Shown piece by piece: positions 46,800 through 57,798 of a DNA stretch of 64,000 bases. The stretch is from Molossus alvarezi (lineage: Eukaryota > Chordata > Mammalia > Chiroptera > Molossidae). The stretch is from assembly GCA_037176705.1 (NCBI GenBank), contig CM073899.1:5084001-5148000 (forward strand), given 5' to 3'. The first letter of the stretch is position 1. The number at the start of each line of letters is the position of its first letter. Made by a program: the position numbers and the translations under genes. The notes below the pieces were generated by a model, which saw only the letters and a program-made list of their open reading frames with translations, was not told the origin of the DNA and made no database searches.

Positions 46800-47020
46800 T
46801 TTTTTTAATCCCCACCTGAGGATTAAATAGATTTTTCTATTTATCTTCAGATATAGTGCGAGGGAGAGAGAGAAAGAGAAACATCAACTGGTTGCCTCCT
46901 CACAACCCAGACCAGGGCTGGGACGAACCCAACCATGGTACGTGCCTTTGACCAGAGTCAAACCCGTGACTCTTTGGTCTAGGGTTGATGCTCTAAACAC
47001 TGAGCCAAACCGGCCAGGGC
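46800..47020 (-). mobile_element. VES-type SINE, antisense, tail type B
   Basis: On + it reads from AATCCCCACCTGAGGATTAA (the reversed type B tail) through AGAGAGAGAAAGAGAAACAT and CAGAGTCAAACCCGTGAC to CTGAGCCAAACCGGCCAGGGC. The left boundary is in a TTTATT-rich run and uncertain by about 15 bp. Only a weak AACTTT match flanks it. Confidence 0.92.
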
Positions 47021-47274
47021 AAACTTTCATTATATTAACTGAAAATCAACTTTTATTTTTAGGCCATTCTAATCAATGACTTTTCATGCTATGAAGATTA
47101 TTATGTACAAATTTTTATATAATGTCTAGCAGAATTCCTGGCATGTAGTCAGCCCAAAATATATGCTAAATATTGCCTTTTCTATTCTTTGCAGTTAATA
47201 TTTTTTAAAGTCTTTTTTATTATAGAGACAAAGTTTTAAACTGAATTCTAGTATAAATGATTCATTGCTTTTTA

Positions 47275-47459
47275 AAATTTTTATTTTTATTGATTGATTT
47301 TAGAGAGAGGGGGTAGGGAGAGAGAGAGAAACATTGATTTGTTATTCTACTTATTTATGCACTCATTGGTTGCTTCTTGTATGTGCCCTGACTGGGAATC
47401 AAACCCACAACCTTAGCATATTGGGATGCTGCTCTAACCAACTGAGCTACCTGGCCAGG
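47275..47459 (-). mobile_element. VES-type SINE, antisense, tail type A
   Basis: On + it runs from TTTTTATTGATTGATTTTAG through a GA-rich body and GGGAATCAAACCCACAAC to CAACTGAGCTACCTGGCCAGG. The 19-bp flanks AATGATTCATTGCTTTTTA (47256-47274) and AATGATTCATTCCTTTTTA (47460-47478) differ at one position. Confidence 0.94.
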
Positions 47460-47643
47460 AATGATTCATTCCTTTTTAGCCTCAACTGCTCTTGTAAACT
47501 TTTATAACTACTTATATTCAAATACTATATGATGTTTTAAGTGTTTCCTTTTTCTGGAAAAAGTAAATATATAGGAAGCTCAGTGTTCATCTTCTCACTA
47601 ACGACCAGACATTTGTAGTTAATTGGAAATAAAACGATTGGAA

Positions 47644-47863
47644 ATTTTTTTTATCCTCACCCGAGGACATTTATCTTCAGATAGAGCAGGAGGGAGAGAG
47701 AGAAACATCCATGCGAGAGAGACACACAGAGTGGCTCCCACCCACACGACCCTAACTGGGGCTGGGGACAAACGCAACCAAGGTACGTGCCCTTAGCGGG
47801 AACCAAAGCCAGTACTCTGGTCCGCAGTTGACGCTCTAACCGTTGAGCCAAACCGACCAGGGC
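47644..47863 (-). mobile_element. VES-type SINE, antisense, tail type B
   Basis: On + it begins TTATCCTCACCCGAGGACAT (the reversed tail) and ends GTTGAGCCAAACCGACCAGGGC. The B-box region (GCGGGAACCAAAGCC) is slightly degraded. The flanks AAAACGATTGGAA and AAAACTATTGAAA are a plausible, slightly diverged target-site duplication. Confidence 0.92.
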
Positions 47864-48338
47864 AAAACTATTGAAACAGAAATACACACAATCGCCCAGC
47901 AACTTCAATGGTCCTACACAGTATAAGACAGATAAGACCCACAGACATTCATTCGACAGACACCAACAACCCCTAAGTTGAAGATGCTTCCTACATGCTC
48001 TGTGATGCTAAAGCTTCCTTGCAATGTGACGTGATTGGAATATTGATGTTGGAGGAAAATAAACCTAAGCATTTCTCCAAAGCCAATTTCCATTAGACAG
48101 CTATTGAAGAAACACATTATGTAATATCACTATGAGCTCTGTGCTTGGGGAGGGGTGCAGAAAACAGATGAGCAAAACAAATTGATAGGAAAAGACTGGC
48201 AGATCTCACTACCACTCAGAGATCTTGCTAGCGAATGATGATTAACTGAAGAAACAATTGTATTGATAGACAATAGTTTAAAGATCAACGGCATAGAGAT
48301 TTAGAGAATATTGTCATCTCTTTAAAGCTAGCACACTA
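47864..48338. other. Unique DNA, no gene seen
   Basis: AT-rich. No supported feature. Confidence 0.5.
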
Positions 48339-48535
48339 GTCTGGCCGGTGTGGCTCAGTGGATTGAGCATCATCTAATGGACTGAGCGGTCCCAATTTGA
48401 TTCCAAGTCAGGGCACATGCCTGGGTTGAGGGTTGGTTTCCCAGGGAGGGGTGTGCAAGAGACAGCCAATCAATGACATCCATGTCTCTCTCTAAAAAAA
48501 AAAAATCAATAAAAATATATTTAAAAATTATAAAA
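48339..48535 (+). mobile_element. VES-type SINE, tail type A
   Basis: Head GTCTGGCCGGTGTGGCTCAG, AATTTGATTCCAAGTC in the B-box position, then a shortened TC body and a CTCTCTCTAAAAAAA tail. The flanks TTAAAGCTAGCACACTA (48322-48338) and TTAAAGTAGCACACTA (48536-48551) differ by one base deletion. Confidence 0.93.
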
Positions 48536-48720
48536 TTAAAGTAGCACACTACTTTCAATAGTCTTTAAATGAATGACAATTAGTAGAATTTTGAATGAGC
48601 CTATCTATGTACCATATGATGTCATTATCATTAAAGTATTACAGCCTTCCTTGCATGAAATAACAACAGTGAACCATGAACTCAGTGCTTTGTGAGTCAG
48701 CCAAAGAGTGCTTCTTGCAG

Positions 48721-49938
48721 ACCGCTGCCCGGAGGACTGAGCGCTCGCTAACCGCTGCCCGGAGGACTGAGCGCTGGCTGACCGCTGCCCGGAGGACTGG
48801 GCGCTGGCTGACTGCTGCCTGGAAGACTGAGCGTTGGCTGACCGCTGCCCGGAGGGCTGATCGCTCACTGACCGCTGCCCGGAGGGCTGAGCGCTGGCTG
48901 ACCGCTGCCCAGAGTACTGAGCACTGGCTGACCGCTGCCCGGAGGACTGAGCGCTGGCTGACTGTTGCCCGGGGCGCTGAGCGCTGGCTGACCGCTGCCC
49001 GGAGAACTGAGCGCTGGCTGACCGCTGCCCGGAGGACTGGGCGCTGGCTGACCGCTGCCCGGAGAACTGAGCGCTGGCTGACCACTGCCCGGAGGACTGG
49101 GCGCTGGCTGACCGCTGCCCGGGGCGCTGAGTGCTGGCTGACCGCTGCCCGGAGGGCTGATCGCTGGCTGACCGCTGCCCGGAGGACTGAGCGCTGGCTG
49201 ACCGCTGCCCGGAGGACTGAGCGCTGGCTGACCGCTGCCCGGGGTGCTGAGCGCTGGCTAACCGCTGCCCGGAGGACTGGGCGCTGGCTGACCGCTGCCC
49301 GGAGGACTGAGCGCTGGCTGACCGCTGCTCGGAGGGCTGAGCGCTGGCTGACCGCTGCTCGGAGGACTGAGCGCTGGCTGACCGCTGCTCGGAGGGCTGA
49401 GCGCTGGCTGACCGTTGCCCGGGGCGCTGAGCGCTGGCTGACCGCTGCCCGGAGAACTGAGCGCTGGCTGACCGCTGCCCGGGGCGCTGAGCGCTTGCTG
49501 ACCGCTGCCCGGAGGGCTGAGCGCTGGCTGACTGCTGCCCGGAGGACTGAGCGCTGGCTGACCGCTGCTCGGAGGGCTGAGCGCTGGCTGACCGCTGCCC
49601 GGAGAACTGAGCGCTGGCTGACCGCTGCTCGGAGGACTGAGCGCTGGCTGACCGCTGCTCGGAGGGCTGAGCGCTGGCTGACCGTTGCCCGGGGCGCTGA
49701 GCGCTGGCTGACCGCTGCTCGGAGGGCTGAGCGCTGGCTGACCGCTGCCTGGAGGACTGAGCGCTGGCTGACCGCTGCCCGGGGCGCTGAGCGCTGGCTG
49801 ACCGCTGCCCGGAGAACTGAGCGCTGGCTGACCGCTGCCCGGGGCGCTGAGCGCTGGCTGACCGCTGCCCGGAGGGCTGAGCGCTGGCTGACTGCTGCCC
49901 GGGGCGCCGAGCACTCGCTGACCGCTGCCTGGGGCGCG
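48721..49938 (+). repeat. Minisatellite, strict 30-bp unit, 40 full copies plus a partial one
   Basis: The unit is ACCGCTGCCCGGAGGACTGA followed by GCGCTGGCTG. All 40 copies from 48721 to 49920 are exactly 30 bp, with substitutions only and no indel. Variation is confined mainly to ACCGCTGCCC/ACCGCTGCTC/ACTGTTGCCC and GGAGGACT/GGAGGGCT/GGAGAACT/GGGGCGCT. Unit types recur in blocks: 22-24 resembles 31-33, and 25-28 resembles 37-40, so multi-unit duplication has occurred. On + one frame is open throughout (a TAARRTERWL-type decapeptide, 429 codons). On - the frames are also open (a SASAQSSGQR-type decapeptide over 448 codons, and GQPALSPPGS). Neither shows a recognisable protein, promoter or splice context, so I treat this as non-coding. 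Confidence 0.97.
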
Positions 49939-51177
49939 GCGTGTGCTGCACAGGCCCCTCTGTAACACCGCAGAACTCTGGTTCCCAGCAGTATGGGTTC
50001 TACTAGAGCGTCCGATGAGCATTTATGCTAACTAGTTATGTGGCTGCTTATTTTCCAAAATTTCATGTAGCTCTTATTCACCTGAACCTTTATTCATAGG
50101 TTTATTGAACAGACAGATAGTTTTTAATAATGCCAAAGAGGAGGAAGATAATCTGAAAAACAGAAAGGTTTCTAGGCTGCGGGTGTGACATGTCTTACTG
50201 TGGTTCATCCGATATTTAGCCCGTCTTTAAATCCACGAACATCTGCGAACACATCGGCGAGTCAGGCAGGCCGGGGGCCACAAATGAAATAGTGAGTCAC
50301 ATACACAGTTCCTACCTTGAGTGAACTTAAGTCAGGCTATGACATCATCAAATACTCTCAGAAATTGTAAAAATGCAACCCTGAGAAGTGCTAAGGAAGA
50401 GAGGTAGCTGGAGCCAACCGCATTTTACTAGTGGGAGCTTACTTGATCAGAGGAGCTGAGGAGAAGGTCCCCGAGGAAGCGACATTACACAGATGCAAGG
50501 ATGTTAACCTGCAACACTGCAAAGGAAGAGGTCAGCACACAGAACAGCTTATAGAGGCAGGTGTGGCTGAGTGAGCAAAACCAGGAAGAGCCTCCTGGAG
50601 GTCCTGGCTCTTGGCCTCTTCTAGACATGCACTGTCCACAACGGCCCATGGATGGTGGCTGATAACGCTTTTCAATTTCACACAGAGTCTAGAACAGACA
50701 AAAGCCGTCAAGATCCACTAAGTCAACCGGAAATGGTGCAATTTTGAAGAGGAGAGCCTATGAGCATAAAAAAGGTAGGACTACACTTGATATGAAAATT
50801 TGGTATAATAGTCATTCCCACAATTTGTAATTTACCAAGAACTGGTAAAGCCTCTGCATTAAGTGTGTTCATCCAGTTAAGGCACTTAAAACAGAGTTTG
50901 TAGCACTTCACAACTGTTACCTATTAGCTGTGACATTTGTTCACACCTAAGATGTCCTTCAAGACTTGAGTTTGTTTGACTTGGTATTCTTTATTTGGAA
51001 TTATAGCAGTGATTCATTCATTTTGTAAATATTCAAGGCAAAACAGAACCATCCAAAGTAAAATGTGAGACTCTCCCTTCACCCCTTATGTGTTGGATAA
51101 TATTGAATTCACAGGTTAATAGGCAAAAAATGGCATCTGAACAATGTGGAATCTCCTTACCCAAGAATAAGAAGTGT
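49939..51177. other. Unique DNA, no gene seen
   Basis: AT-rich sequence without a recognisable gene or repeat. Confidence 0.5.
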
Positions 51178-51417
51178 GCCCTGGCCAGTTTTGCTCAGTG
51201 GTTAGAGCATCGGCCCTCACACCAAAGGGTCATGGGTTAGATTCCCAGTTAAGGGCACGTACCTGGGTTGCAGGTTCAATCCCCAGCCCTGGTCATGGCT
51301 CATATGGGAGGAAACCAATCAATGTGTCTCTCATATCAATGTTTCTCTCTCTCTATCTTTCTCCCTCTCCCCTCCCCACTCCCTTCCACTCTCTCTAAAA
51401 AAGAAAATATCAATGGA
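51178..51417 (+). mobile_element. VES-type SINE (outer, interrupted)
   Basis: Head GCCCTGGCCAGTTTTGCTCAG, B-box-like GGGTTAGATTCCCAG, a CTCATATCAATGTTTC segment and a TC-rich body. Its tail is split by the next SINE: the AAAATATCAATGGA part lies before 51418 and the rest (AAAAATATCCTGTAGTAAGG) resumes at 51684. It is therefore the older of the nested pair. Confidence 0.92.
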
Positions 51418-51674
51418 GCCCTGGCCAGTTTGGCTCAGCAGTTAGAGCATTGGCCTGTGGACCAATGAGTCTCAAATTTGATTCCGGTCAAGGGCACGGA
51501 CCCCGGTTGCGGTTTGTCCCTGGCCCTGATTGGGGTCATGCAGGAGGCAGCCACTTGATGTGTCCCTCTCACGTAGATTTTTCGCTCTCTCTCTCTCTTC
51601 CTCTCTCTCTCCCCTACTCTATCTGAACAAAAATGAAAAAATATTTCGGGTGAGGATTAAAAAAAAAAAAAAAA
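51418..51674 (+). mobile_element. VES-type SINE inserted in the tail of another SINE
   Basis: Head GCCCTGGCCAGTTTGGCTCAG, B-box-like AATTTGATTCCGGTC and tail ATTTCGGGTGAGGATTAAAA. The 9-bp repeat ATCAATGGA at 51409-51417 and 51675-51683 marks the insertion into the A-rich tail of the preceding copy. Confidence 0.93.
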
Positions 51675-51712
51675 TCAATGGAAAAAATATCCTGTAGTAA
51701 GGATTAATGAAA

Positions 51713-53985
51713 AAAGGGAAGTGGTTTATCATATATTCCACACCTCGACTCAATAAAATTATCAATTATATTTTTTCATAGAGGTTCTATACATTCCTTA
51801 TTAAACTTATCTTGCTTATTTTATCTTTGGTGCTATATAAACAGTGTTTTTTCTTCCATTATACTTCCTAACAGGTTGTTTCCAAATAGAAAAAGTGTAA
51901 ATGTTGCATGTTCTGTTTGTAACAGACCTTGTTTCTGAACTTTCTTATGGTTTATGAATGAATTCCACTCACCTTGATTGCTTACAATCATGTCAGCTTT
52001 CAGTAACACACTTGCTAGAGGCTCTGTGGTGTTCCCTGAGTGGAGACTTTGTTGTCTACCATGAACAAGGATGTATAGTGTTTTTGTTTTCCTTTTTTCT
52101 GGGTATTTCTAAATTTCTGTTTCAAATCTCTGCTCAGACAAAACTTGTTTAACAGAGAGGTTCCTGTTTGTGATTCTTAACCATTAGGTCTGAGGTTCTA
52201 GGTTCCTATTGTTGATGTTTACTTCTACTTTTATTTATTCATGGTCCGCACCATTTTTACTGTTGGAATTTATTGACATTATTTTGAGTCCTGATAATTG
52301 GTCAAGTTTTGTAAACATGGTTTCCAAAAAGCTATAGTCTCTGAGTTTAGGGTATACATTTTTATATCTTTCTTAGAGCCCCCTCATTTGTAAATATAAA
52401 CCACTCTGTTTACATTCTGTGCCCATAAGTCTTTACTGACTATGTCATTTATCATATCGAATTTCTTCCAAATTTTCCCCTAAGCTGCGGTACATCGAGA
52501 TTCATGGTCCAGCTTCCCGTGACCCCATCCTGCTCTGCCAAACATCTGTCTTGAAGTCGCCTTGTCTATGTTTGTCTTTCTGTCTGCGTGGAGTGATTGG
52601 GGCTTCCTTTTTCATCAGCCTTCCCTCTGCTCGACTTCTTTACCTAACAACAGTTGATTCTACTTAGTTCTGTTGAGCTCTAACTTCATTTAAACTATAG
52701 ATCCATGAGGCTGTGTACATCTCTTTTCTTCACCACTGTATCACCTCGAAATTAACACAGGCTCTAGTGTTAACAATCACTGCTGACCTTAGGAGGCTGA
52801 CTTTCTTTAGAGGCAGTTCTGAGACAGCACAGCATTGGAGTACCTTAAGTCCAATCTTAGAATCTTTGTTCTAATTGACAAACACCCCCACTTTTATTGG
52901 GTGATACGATACAGATGTTTGATCTATAATTTGCCACCTAATTTCATGTTATTTTTCTCATCTTCAGTGGATCTTTCATTTTCTAGCTTGTATTCAATGG
53001 TGTCTATTTTCTTAGAATATGCTAGAGAGGATTTTCCTTCTACTAGTTAATTTATAGCCTACACTCAATATTTCAGTGACAACTTCTATGACTTTCATAA
53101 TATTTTAGCCTCTATTTGTTGACTTATTAATGTTCGAAAGTATTTTTCTCCACCACGAAAGATAATAAACGTCACAGATTTGTATTTCTGTCCACCTTCC
53201 ATTGCCCTCCTGAATTTTGTAATTTGTATACATATTTTATATTTTCAGAGCATATAAATTTTATGGTATATTCCAAATGTGTGACATCCGTGATTTCTTA
53301 TTTCTGTATTTAAAAGGATTCAATACTCATGACTCTTTGCATCACTGCTGCTACTTTCCTGAGCTCTTTATGTTGTCCCCAAAATTTTAATTCAGAAAAT
53401 TTAAAAAAACTTATGGAAAAAAAAATAGACCAGTAAACAGTCACACCCTTCTTACATAGATTCACAAGTATATGTTGCCACCTTGCTCTATCAATATTTA
53501 TTTATTTTAGTATTTAGCTATTCGTAGTGCTACTTCACCCTAAATACGTTGGTTTGTCTGATAAGAATACGTAATCTCCAACATAGCCATCATACTGTTA
53601 TTCACAATATTTAATATCCAGTCCATACTCAACTTTCTTTAATTGTTCTGAAATATTTTTTGATAGTTTTGCTATTGTTCTAGGTGTAAGGACAGAAAAC
53701 AGGTTTTCCTTTTTTTATGAAGCACCTGGCAAGGAAACACGGAGATGGCTGGTGTCTGCAACTTCACACCGCCTTTCTACCAACTGAAAGGGGCAGTAAG
53801 AATATTAGAACTAATAGAAAATATCAGAAGAGTAAGAAAACTAATTATAGCGGGGCACTAGACATAGTTAGAAGAATATTAATCATTCTTTATAATGTTG
53901 ATTGTGATTGCTTTGTCTCATTCATGAACAGGCCATTCTGCCCTGGCTGGAGGTATACGCCTAGAAGTCCATTCTTCTAATCGAA
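51713..53985. other. AT-rich DNA, possible L2/MIR relic near 52690-52770
   Basis: TAGATCCATGAGGCTGTGTA followed by CACCACTGTATCACC is similar to the end of L2/MIR elements but too diverged to call firmly. The remainder shows no recognisable gene. Open frames are below 75 codons. Confidence 0.4.
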
Positions 53986-54350
53986 GGAGAAGAGGGACTA
54001 CCAACATCACGGAAAGATTAGCAACCTGATTTTCAGAACACTGGACCCTGGGCCCATGACTGTGACTCACTGGCAACCAGCGCCCAGCCCCCATTCTTTC
54101 CCTCCTTTTTCCCAGCATATTTGACAGGCTAAAGAAGAGACGATAAGAAATCCCCCTGGCATATCTGCCCTTACTCCCAAAAGCCCTCAGTAAAAGAACA
54201 ACTCTTTCTGCTCTGCCCTTGGATTGCCGGTCAGTGCATGGGCCCTTTCCCTGTCTAAGGGGAGAGACAAAATAAATGTCCTCCCTTTTCTCTCTTCTCA
54301 GTTGTGACACAAGTCTGCATCACTGGCCTACAAAAACCCTAACACTAGGG
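53986..54350 (+). other. Possible solo LTR-like segment
   Basis: A GC-richer island in AT-rich DNA contains CATGACTGTGACTCACTGGC, CCTTTTTCCCAGCATATTTG and GAGACAAAATAAATGTCCTC followed by a pyrimidine-rich CCTTTTCTCTCTTCTCAG. A polyadenylation signal followed by a T-rich segment is LTR-like, but ends and target duplication are not visible. Confidence 0.25.
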
Positions 54351-55707
54351 TGCAGTGCAGGGTTGTGTACTGTTTGCTCTGTCTCTTACGTTTCTTTTAT
54401 TCTAAAACAGGTATCATTAACTTTTTGAAGATTTAGGTCATTTTTAGGTAGAATGTTCCAGATTCTGGACTTACCCAAATATTTTTCTGAATGTCATTTA
54501 AATTATGCTTGAATCCACTTTTTTCCAATAATTTGGGTCTACAGATTTAGTTTGATTCAAATTAAACATTTTTTATAAGAATAATTTATAAGTGATATCA
54601 TTTTGTTTATATTGATCACATCGAGAAGCACATTCTGTTACATTGCCCATTCTTTATGTTAATCCATCACTTGCTGGGATGGATCTAATTAATCAAGTAG
54701 CTTTCTGAATTGTTTTTCTGTTTTTAAGAACTCATAGAGTATTATGCATTTGAGACTGTGTGTCTGTTGCCATTAAACATGAATATATTTTAATCGTAGG
54801 ATATAAGTATGTAGAACATGTATTTTTTATTCAAATCTTTGTGGACATTGCTGTAGTGTGTTCTGGCTTTATGATGTTTCTACCACGTAGAGACGCTAGT
54901 CTGACTTTCTCCCTGAAGGCAACCTGCTTTTTCACTTAGAGGCCCAGTAAAAGATTCAGAACTTACTTTGGTATTTAGTAATTATCATCAAATTTTTCTG
55001 TGATTGCTGCAACTTTGGGTCTCCCTTTGAGTCTATAAATTTTTAAGTAAGGTTTTCTTCTTTTATATCTTTTAATAGTATTTCTGTCTCAGTTCTTAGT
55101 TTTCCACTTCTGGAATACTATTGAGTATATTTATACCCTTCATCGTCCATGCAATCATTTTCATACTGGTGGGAGGCACTTATCCATGGAATTCTATTTC
55201 TGCATGTATTGTGAGCAGAGGTGCTAACTTTCCTTTTGTTCCAGATGATTTTCTAGGATAGTTGAATACCAAAGATCTTAGAAGACAGGGATAGTCTCCA
55301 TGAGGAGAAGAATGCAGATTTCTTTGCTGTTTAGTTCAGGGAAAATTGCTTCCCTCTGGAGCAAAGATGAGATAGATTTGGTTGCTTCCTATTTTTTTTA
55401 AATGGAATTAGTTAAATTCCAGATTCCTCAAATGTGATGCCAATTCAAAGCATCTGCAACTTTAACCTGAGCAATCCAGAACTGTGAGTCAAGGTCACCA
55501 AGTAGGAACCTCATACCCTTGCTAGTCTCTAAGTATAAAATCCTGTTTCTCTGAGTCGGGAATCTTGTGCCTTCTGTCAGTGTCCACGAAAATACCGTGG
55601 GCCAATCAGCATGCTGCCTTGTGAGATGAGTGAAATCTCAGACACTCACGTATTTGACTCACCTATCACTTTTACCTTTCTACTCTCTTCATTTATATTT
55701 TTCCACC
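54351..55707. other. AT-rich unique DNA, no gene seen
   Basis: No supported feature. Confidence 0.5.
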
Positions 55708-55862
55708 AGGTTACTTAATCTCTGAGTTTTATTGTTCTCATCTGAAGGATGACAATAATAATAGTTTTTACCTCATATGGTTATTATAAAGATGGATTTA
55801 GATATGTGTCACTGAGAACAGTCACAGTCACATGTAAGTATTCAATAAATAATGGTTAATTA
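55708..55862 (-). mobile_element. MIR SINE, antisense
   Basis: TTTTATTGTTCTCATCTGAA, GACAATAATAATAGTTTTTA, CCTCATATGGTTATTATAAA and GTAAGTATTCAATAAATAATG follow the reverse complement of the MIR consensus (TTTCCTCATCTGTAAAATGG ... GCTCAATAAATG). Confidence 0.85.
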
Positions 55863-56164
55863 TGTTTAATATATTTCACTTGTATTGTTTCTTTTCATAT
55901 GTTTAATAGTTTTATTTTTCTCTTCCATTTCCTTCTGTCCTCACCAGCTTACTTTTCTTATCTGAACATGTTTTATCTCAAGGTTCTCTTATTTCTGGTT
56001 TTGGAGTTATCCATTTTTTTCCAATTTAGGATTATGGAGAAATTAATCACTAAAATCCTTTTGTGATGCCCAGGGCTAGTTATTCTATGAAGTCAGAAGT
56101 ACCGAGAGCATTCAAAACAGAGAATAAATTCTGAAGATTTTATGGTAAATAAGAGTAAGCCAAG

Positions 56165-56417
56165 CCTTGGCCAGTTTGGCTCAATGGTTAGAGCATCGGC
56201 CTATGGTCCAGAGGGACCAGGGTTCGGTTCCCACTAAGTGCATGTACCTCAATTGGAGTTTGGCCCTGGCCCTGGTTGGGTGATGCAGGAGGCAGACACT
56301 CCATGCGTTCCTTTCACATTGATGATTCTCTTTCTCTCTCTCTTCCTCTCTCTCCCTCCCACTGTATCTGAACAAAAAATGGAAAAATGTCCTCGGGTGA
56401 GGATGAAAAAAAAAAAA
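56165..56417 (+). mobile_element. VES-type SINE, tail type B
   Basis: Head GCCTTGGCCAGTTTGGCTCA, A box region CTCAATGGTTAGAGC, B box GGGTTCGGTTCCC and tail GTCCTCGGGTGAGGATG. Flanked by AAGAGTAAGCCAAG at 56151-56164 and 56418-56431, an exact 14-bp match (the last G may belong to the element). Confidence 0.95.
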
Positions 56418-56431
56418 AAGAGTAAGCCAAG

Positions 56432-57338
56432 ATAACTGTCAAAGCATTCTTATAGGAGAGAAATGGGGGGGGGGGGAATGTTGGAAAATATATTTGAGTT
56501 GATTATAAGAGAGAAAAGCGAAGATAGATTAAATAAAACAGCATATTGGATTTCCTGCTTGGGTAATGGGTTAGACGATAATACCAACCAGCATGTTGGA
56601 TATCAGAATCAGGAATCCAAACAGAATGATAACCCAACAATGAGAATTTCGAATAGCACGTCCTGTAGGCCTGGAACCACAGGACTTGCAATGAGGAAAA
56701 TCACACAGATGGACACAAAGATGGGTCTGATGTGAAAGAGGACTCTCTAAAGTTATGGGATTTCAACAGCAAGGACCAGATGGCCCTGTTCCAAAGCAGG
56801 TCCCCAACCTAAACTGAGGGAAGTACCCAATGCAATTTGAAAGAAATCTATCAGCAATGCAAATGTCAGCCTACCTTGATTTTCCCAAAAGCAGGATAAA
56901 CAAAATAAATGAGCCATCAGGACCCACAGGTGAAACACTCAGGCTTCCAGAAGCCTGCTCTGATTACTTTGAAAGGCAGACTAACAAGTTTCTACTTGAA
57001 CAGAGTATGTTTATTCAGCGTGGTGCGAGTCAGAAGAAACAGCTCTAATAGTTTTGAATTGCTCTAAAAGGTTGCATGCACATTCAGATTTATGCACTTA
57101 GGACATGAAAGCAAAAAAGTCTTTCAGAGGCATTTTATTCATTAAGCAACTTAGGTGTAAACTCAAGAATAGAGAAGAAATGCTGTGCCCAAAATCACCT
57201 CTCTGATTTTTCCACCTCAAGATTTTCTTTTTAGCCTTCTAGCTAAAAGATTTCTGCCTCAAGTAAACACCTGAATACCTCTGCCCAACACTTCTGCCAG
57301 CTAATGATCCACTAACTTGTCCTTCTGTTGGGACACTA
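56432..57338. other. Unique DNA with a 12-bp poly(G) run
   Basis: A run of twelve G lies at 56465-56476. No other feature is recognisable. Open frames of 60-90 codons show no known domain. Confidence 0.5.
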
Positions 57339-57350
57339 TGTTTCATAATT

Positions 57351-57591
57351 TTTTATCCTCACCGGAGGACATTTTTGCATTTATCTTCAGATAGAGTGGG
57401 AGGGAGAGAGGGAGAGAGAGAGAGATAAAGGGAAATATCAATGCAAGAGAGACACATCGACTGGTTGCCACCCACATGACCCCAACTGGGGCCAGGGCCA
57501 AACTGCAATCGAAGTACGTGCCCTTAGCAGGAACCAAACCCGGGTCTCTCTGGGCCGCGGGCCAACAGATTTCTTTTTCTTTATTGATTTT

Positions 57592-57635
<44 letters not shown>

Positions 57636-57786
57636 TCGATGAGAGAGAACATCAGCTGGCTGCCTCCTGCATGCTCCTCACTGGAGATATGGCCCACAAT
57701 CTGGGCAAATATCCTGACCAGGAATCGAACTGGCAACTTCTTGGTGCATGGGTCGACGCTCAACCACTGAGCCACACCAGCCGGAC
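57351..57786 (-). mobile_element. Head-to-tail dimeric VES SINE
   Basis: Read on the - strand, a complete type A SINE starts at 57786 (GTCCGGCTGGTGTGGCTCAG) and ends in CTAAAAATCAATAAAG near 57570. It continues directly into a type B SINE whose first 30 bp or so are missing (it starts TTGGCCCGCGGCCCAGAG) and which ends TCCTCCGGTGAGGAT. The whole composite is bracketed by TGTTTCATAATT (57339-57350) and TGTTTTATAATT (57787-57798), one mismatch in 12. No duplication separates the two halves. A GA dinucleotide run at about 57594-57632 is the expanded body of the first half. Confidence 0.8.
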
Positions 57787-57798
57787 TGTTTTATAATT

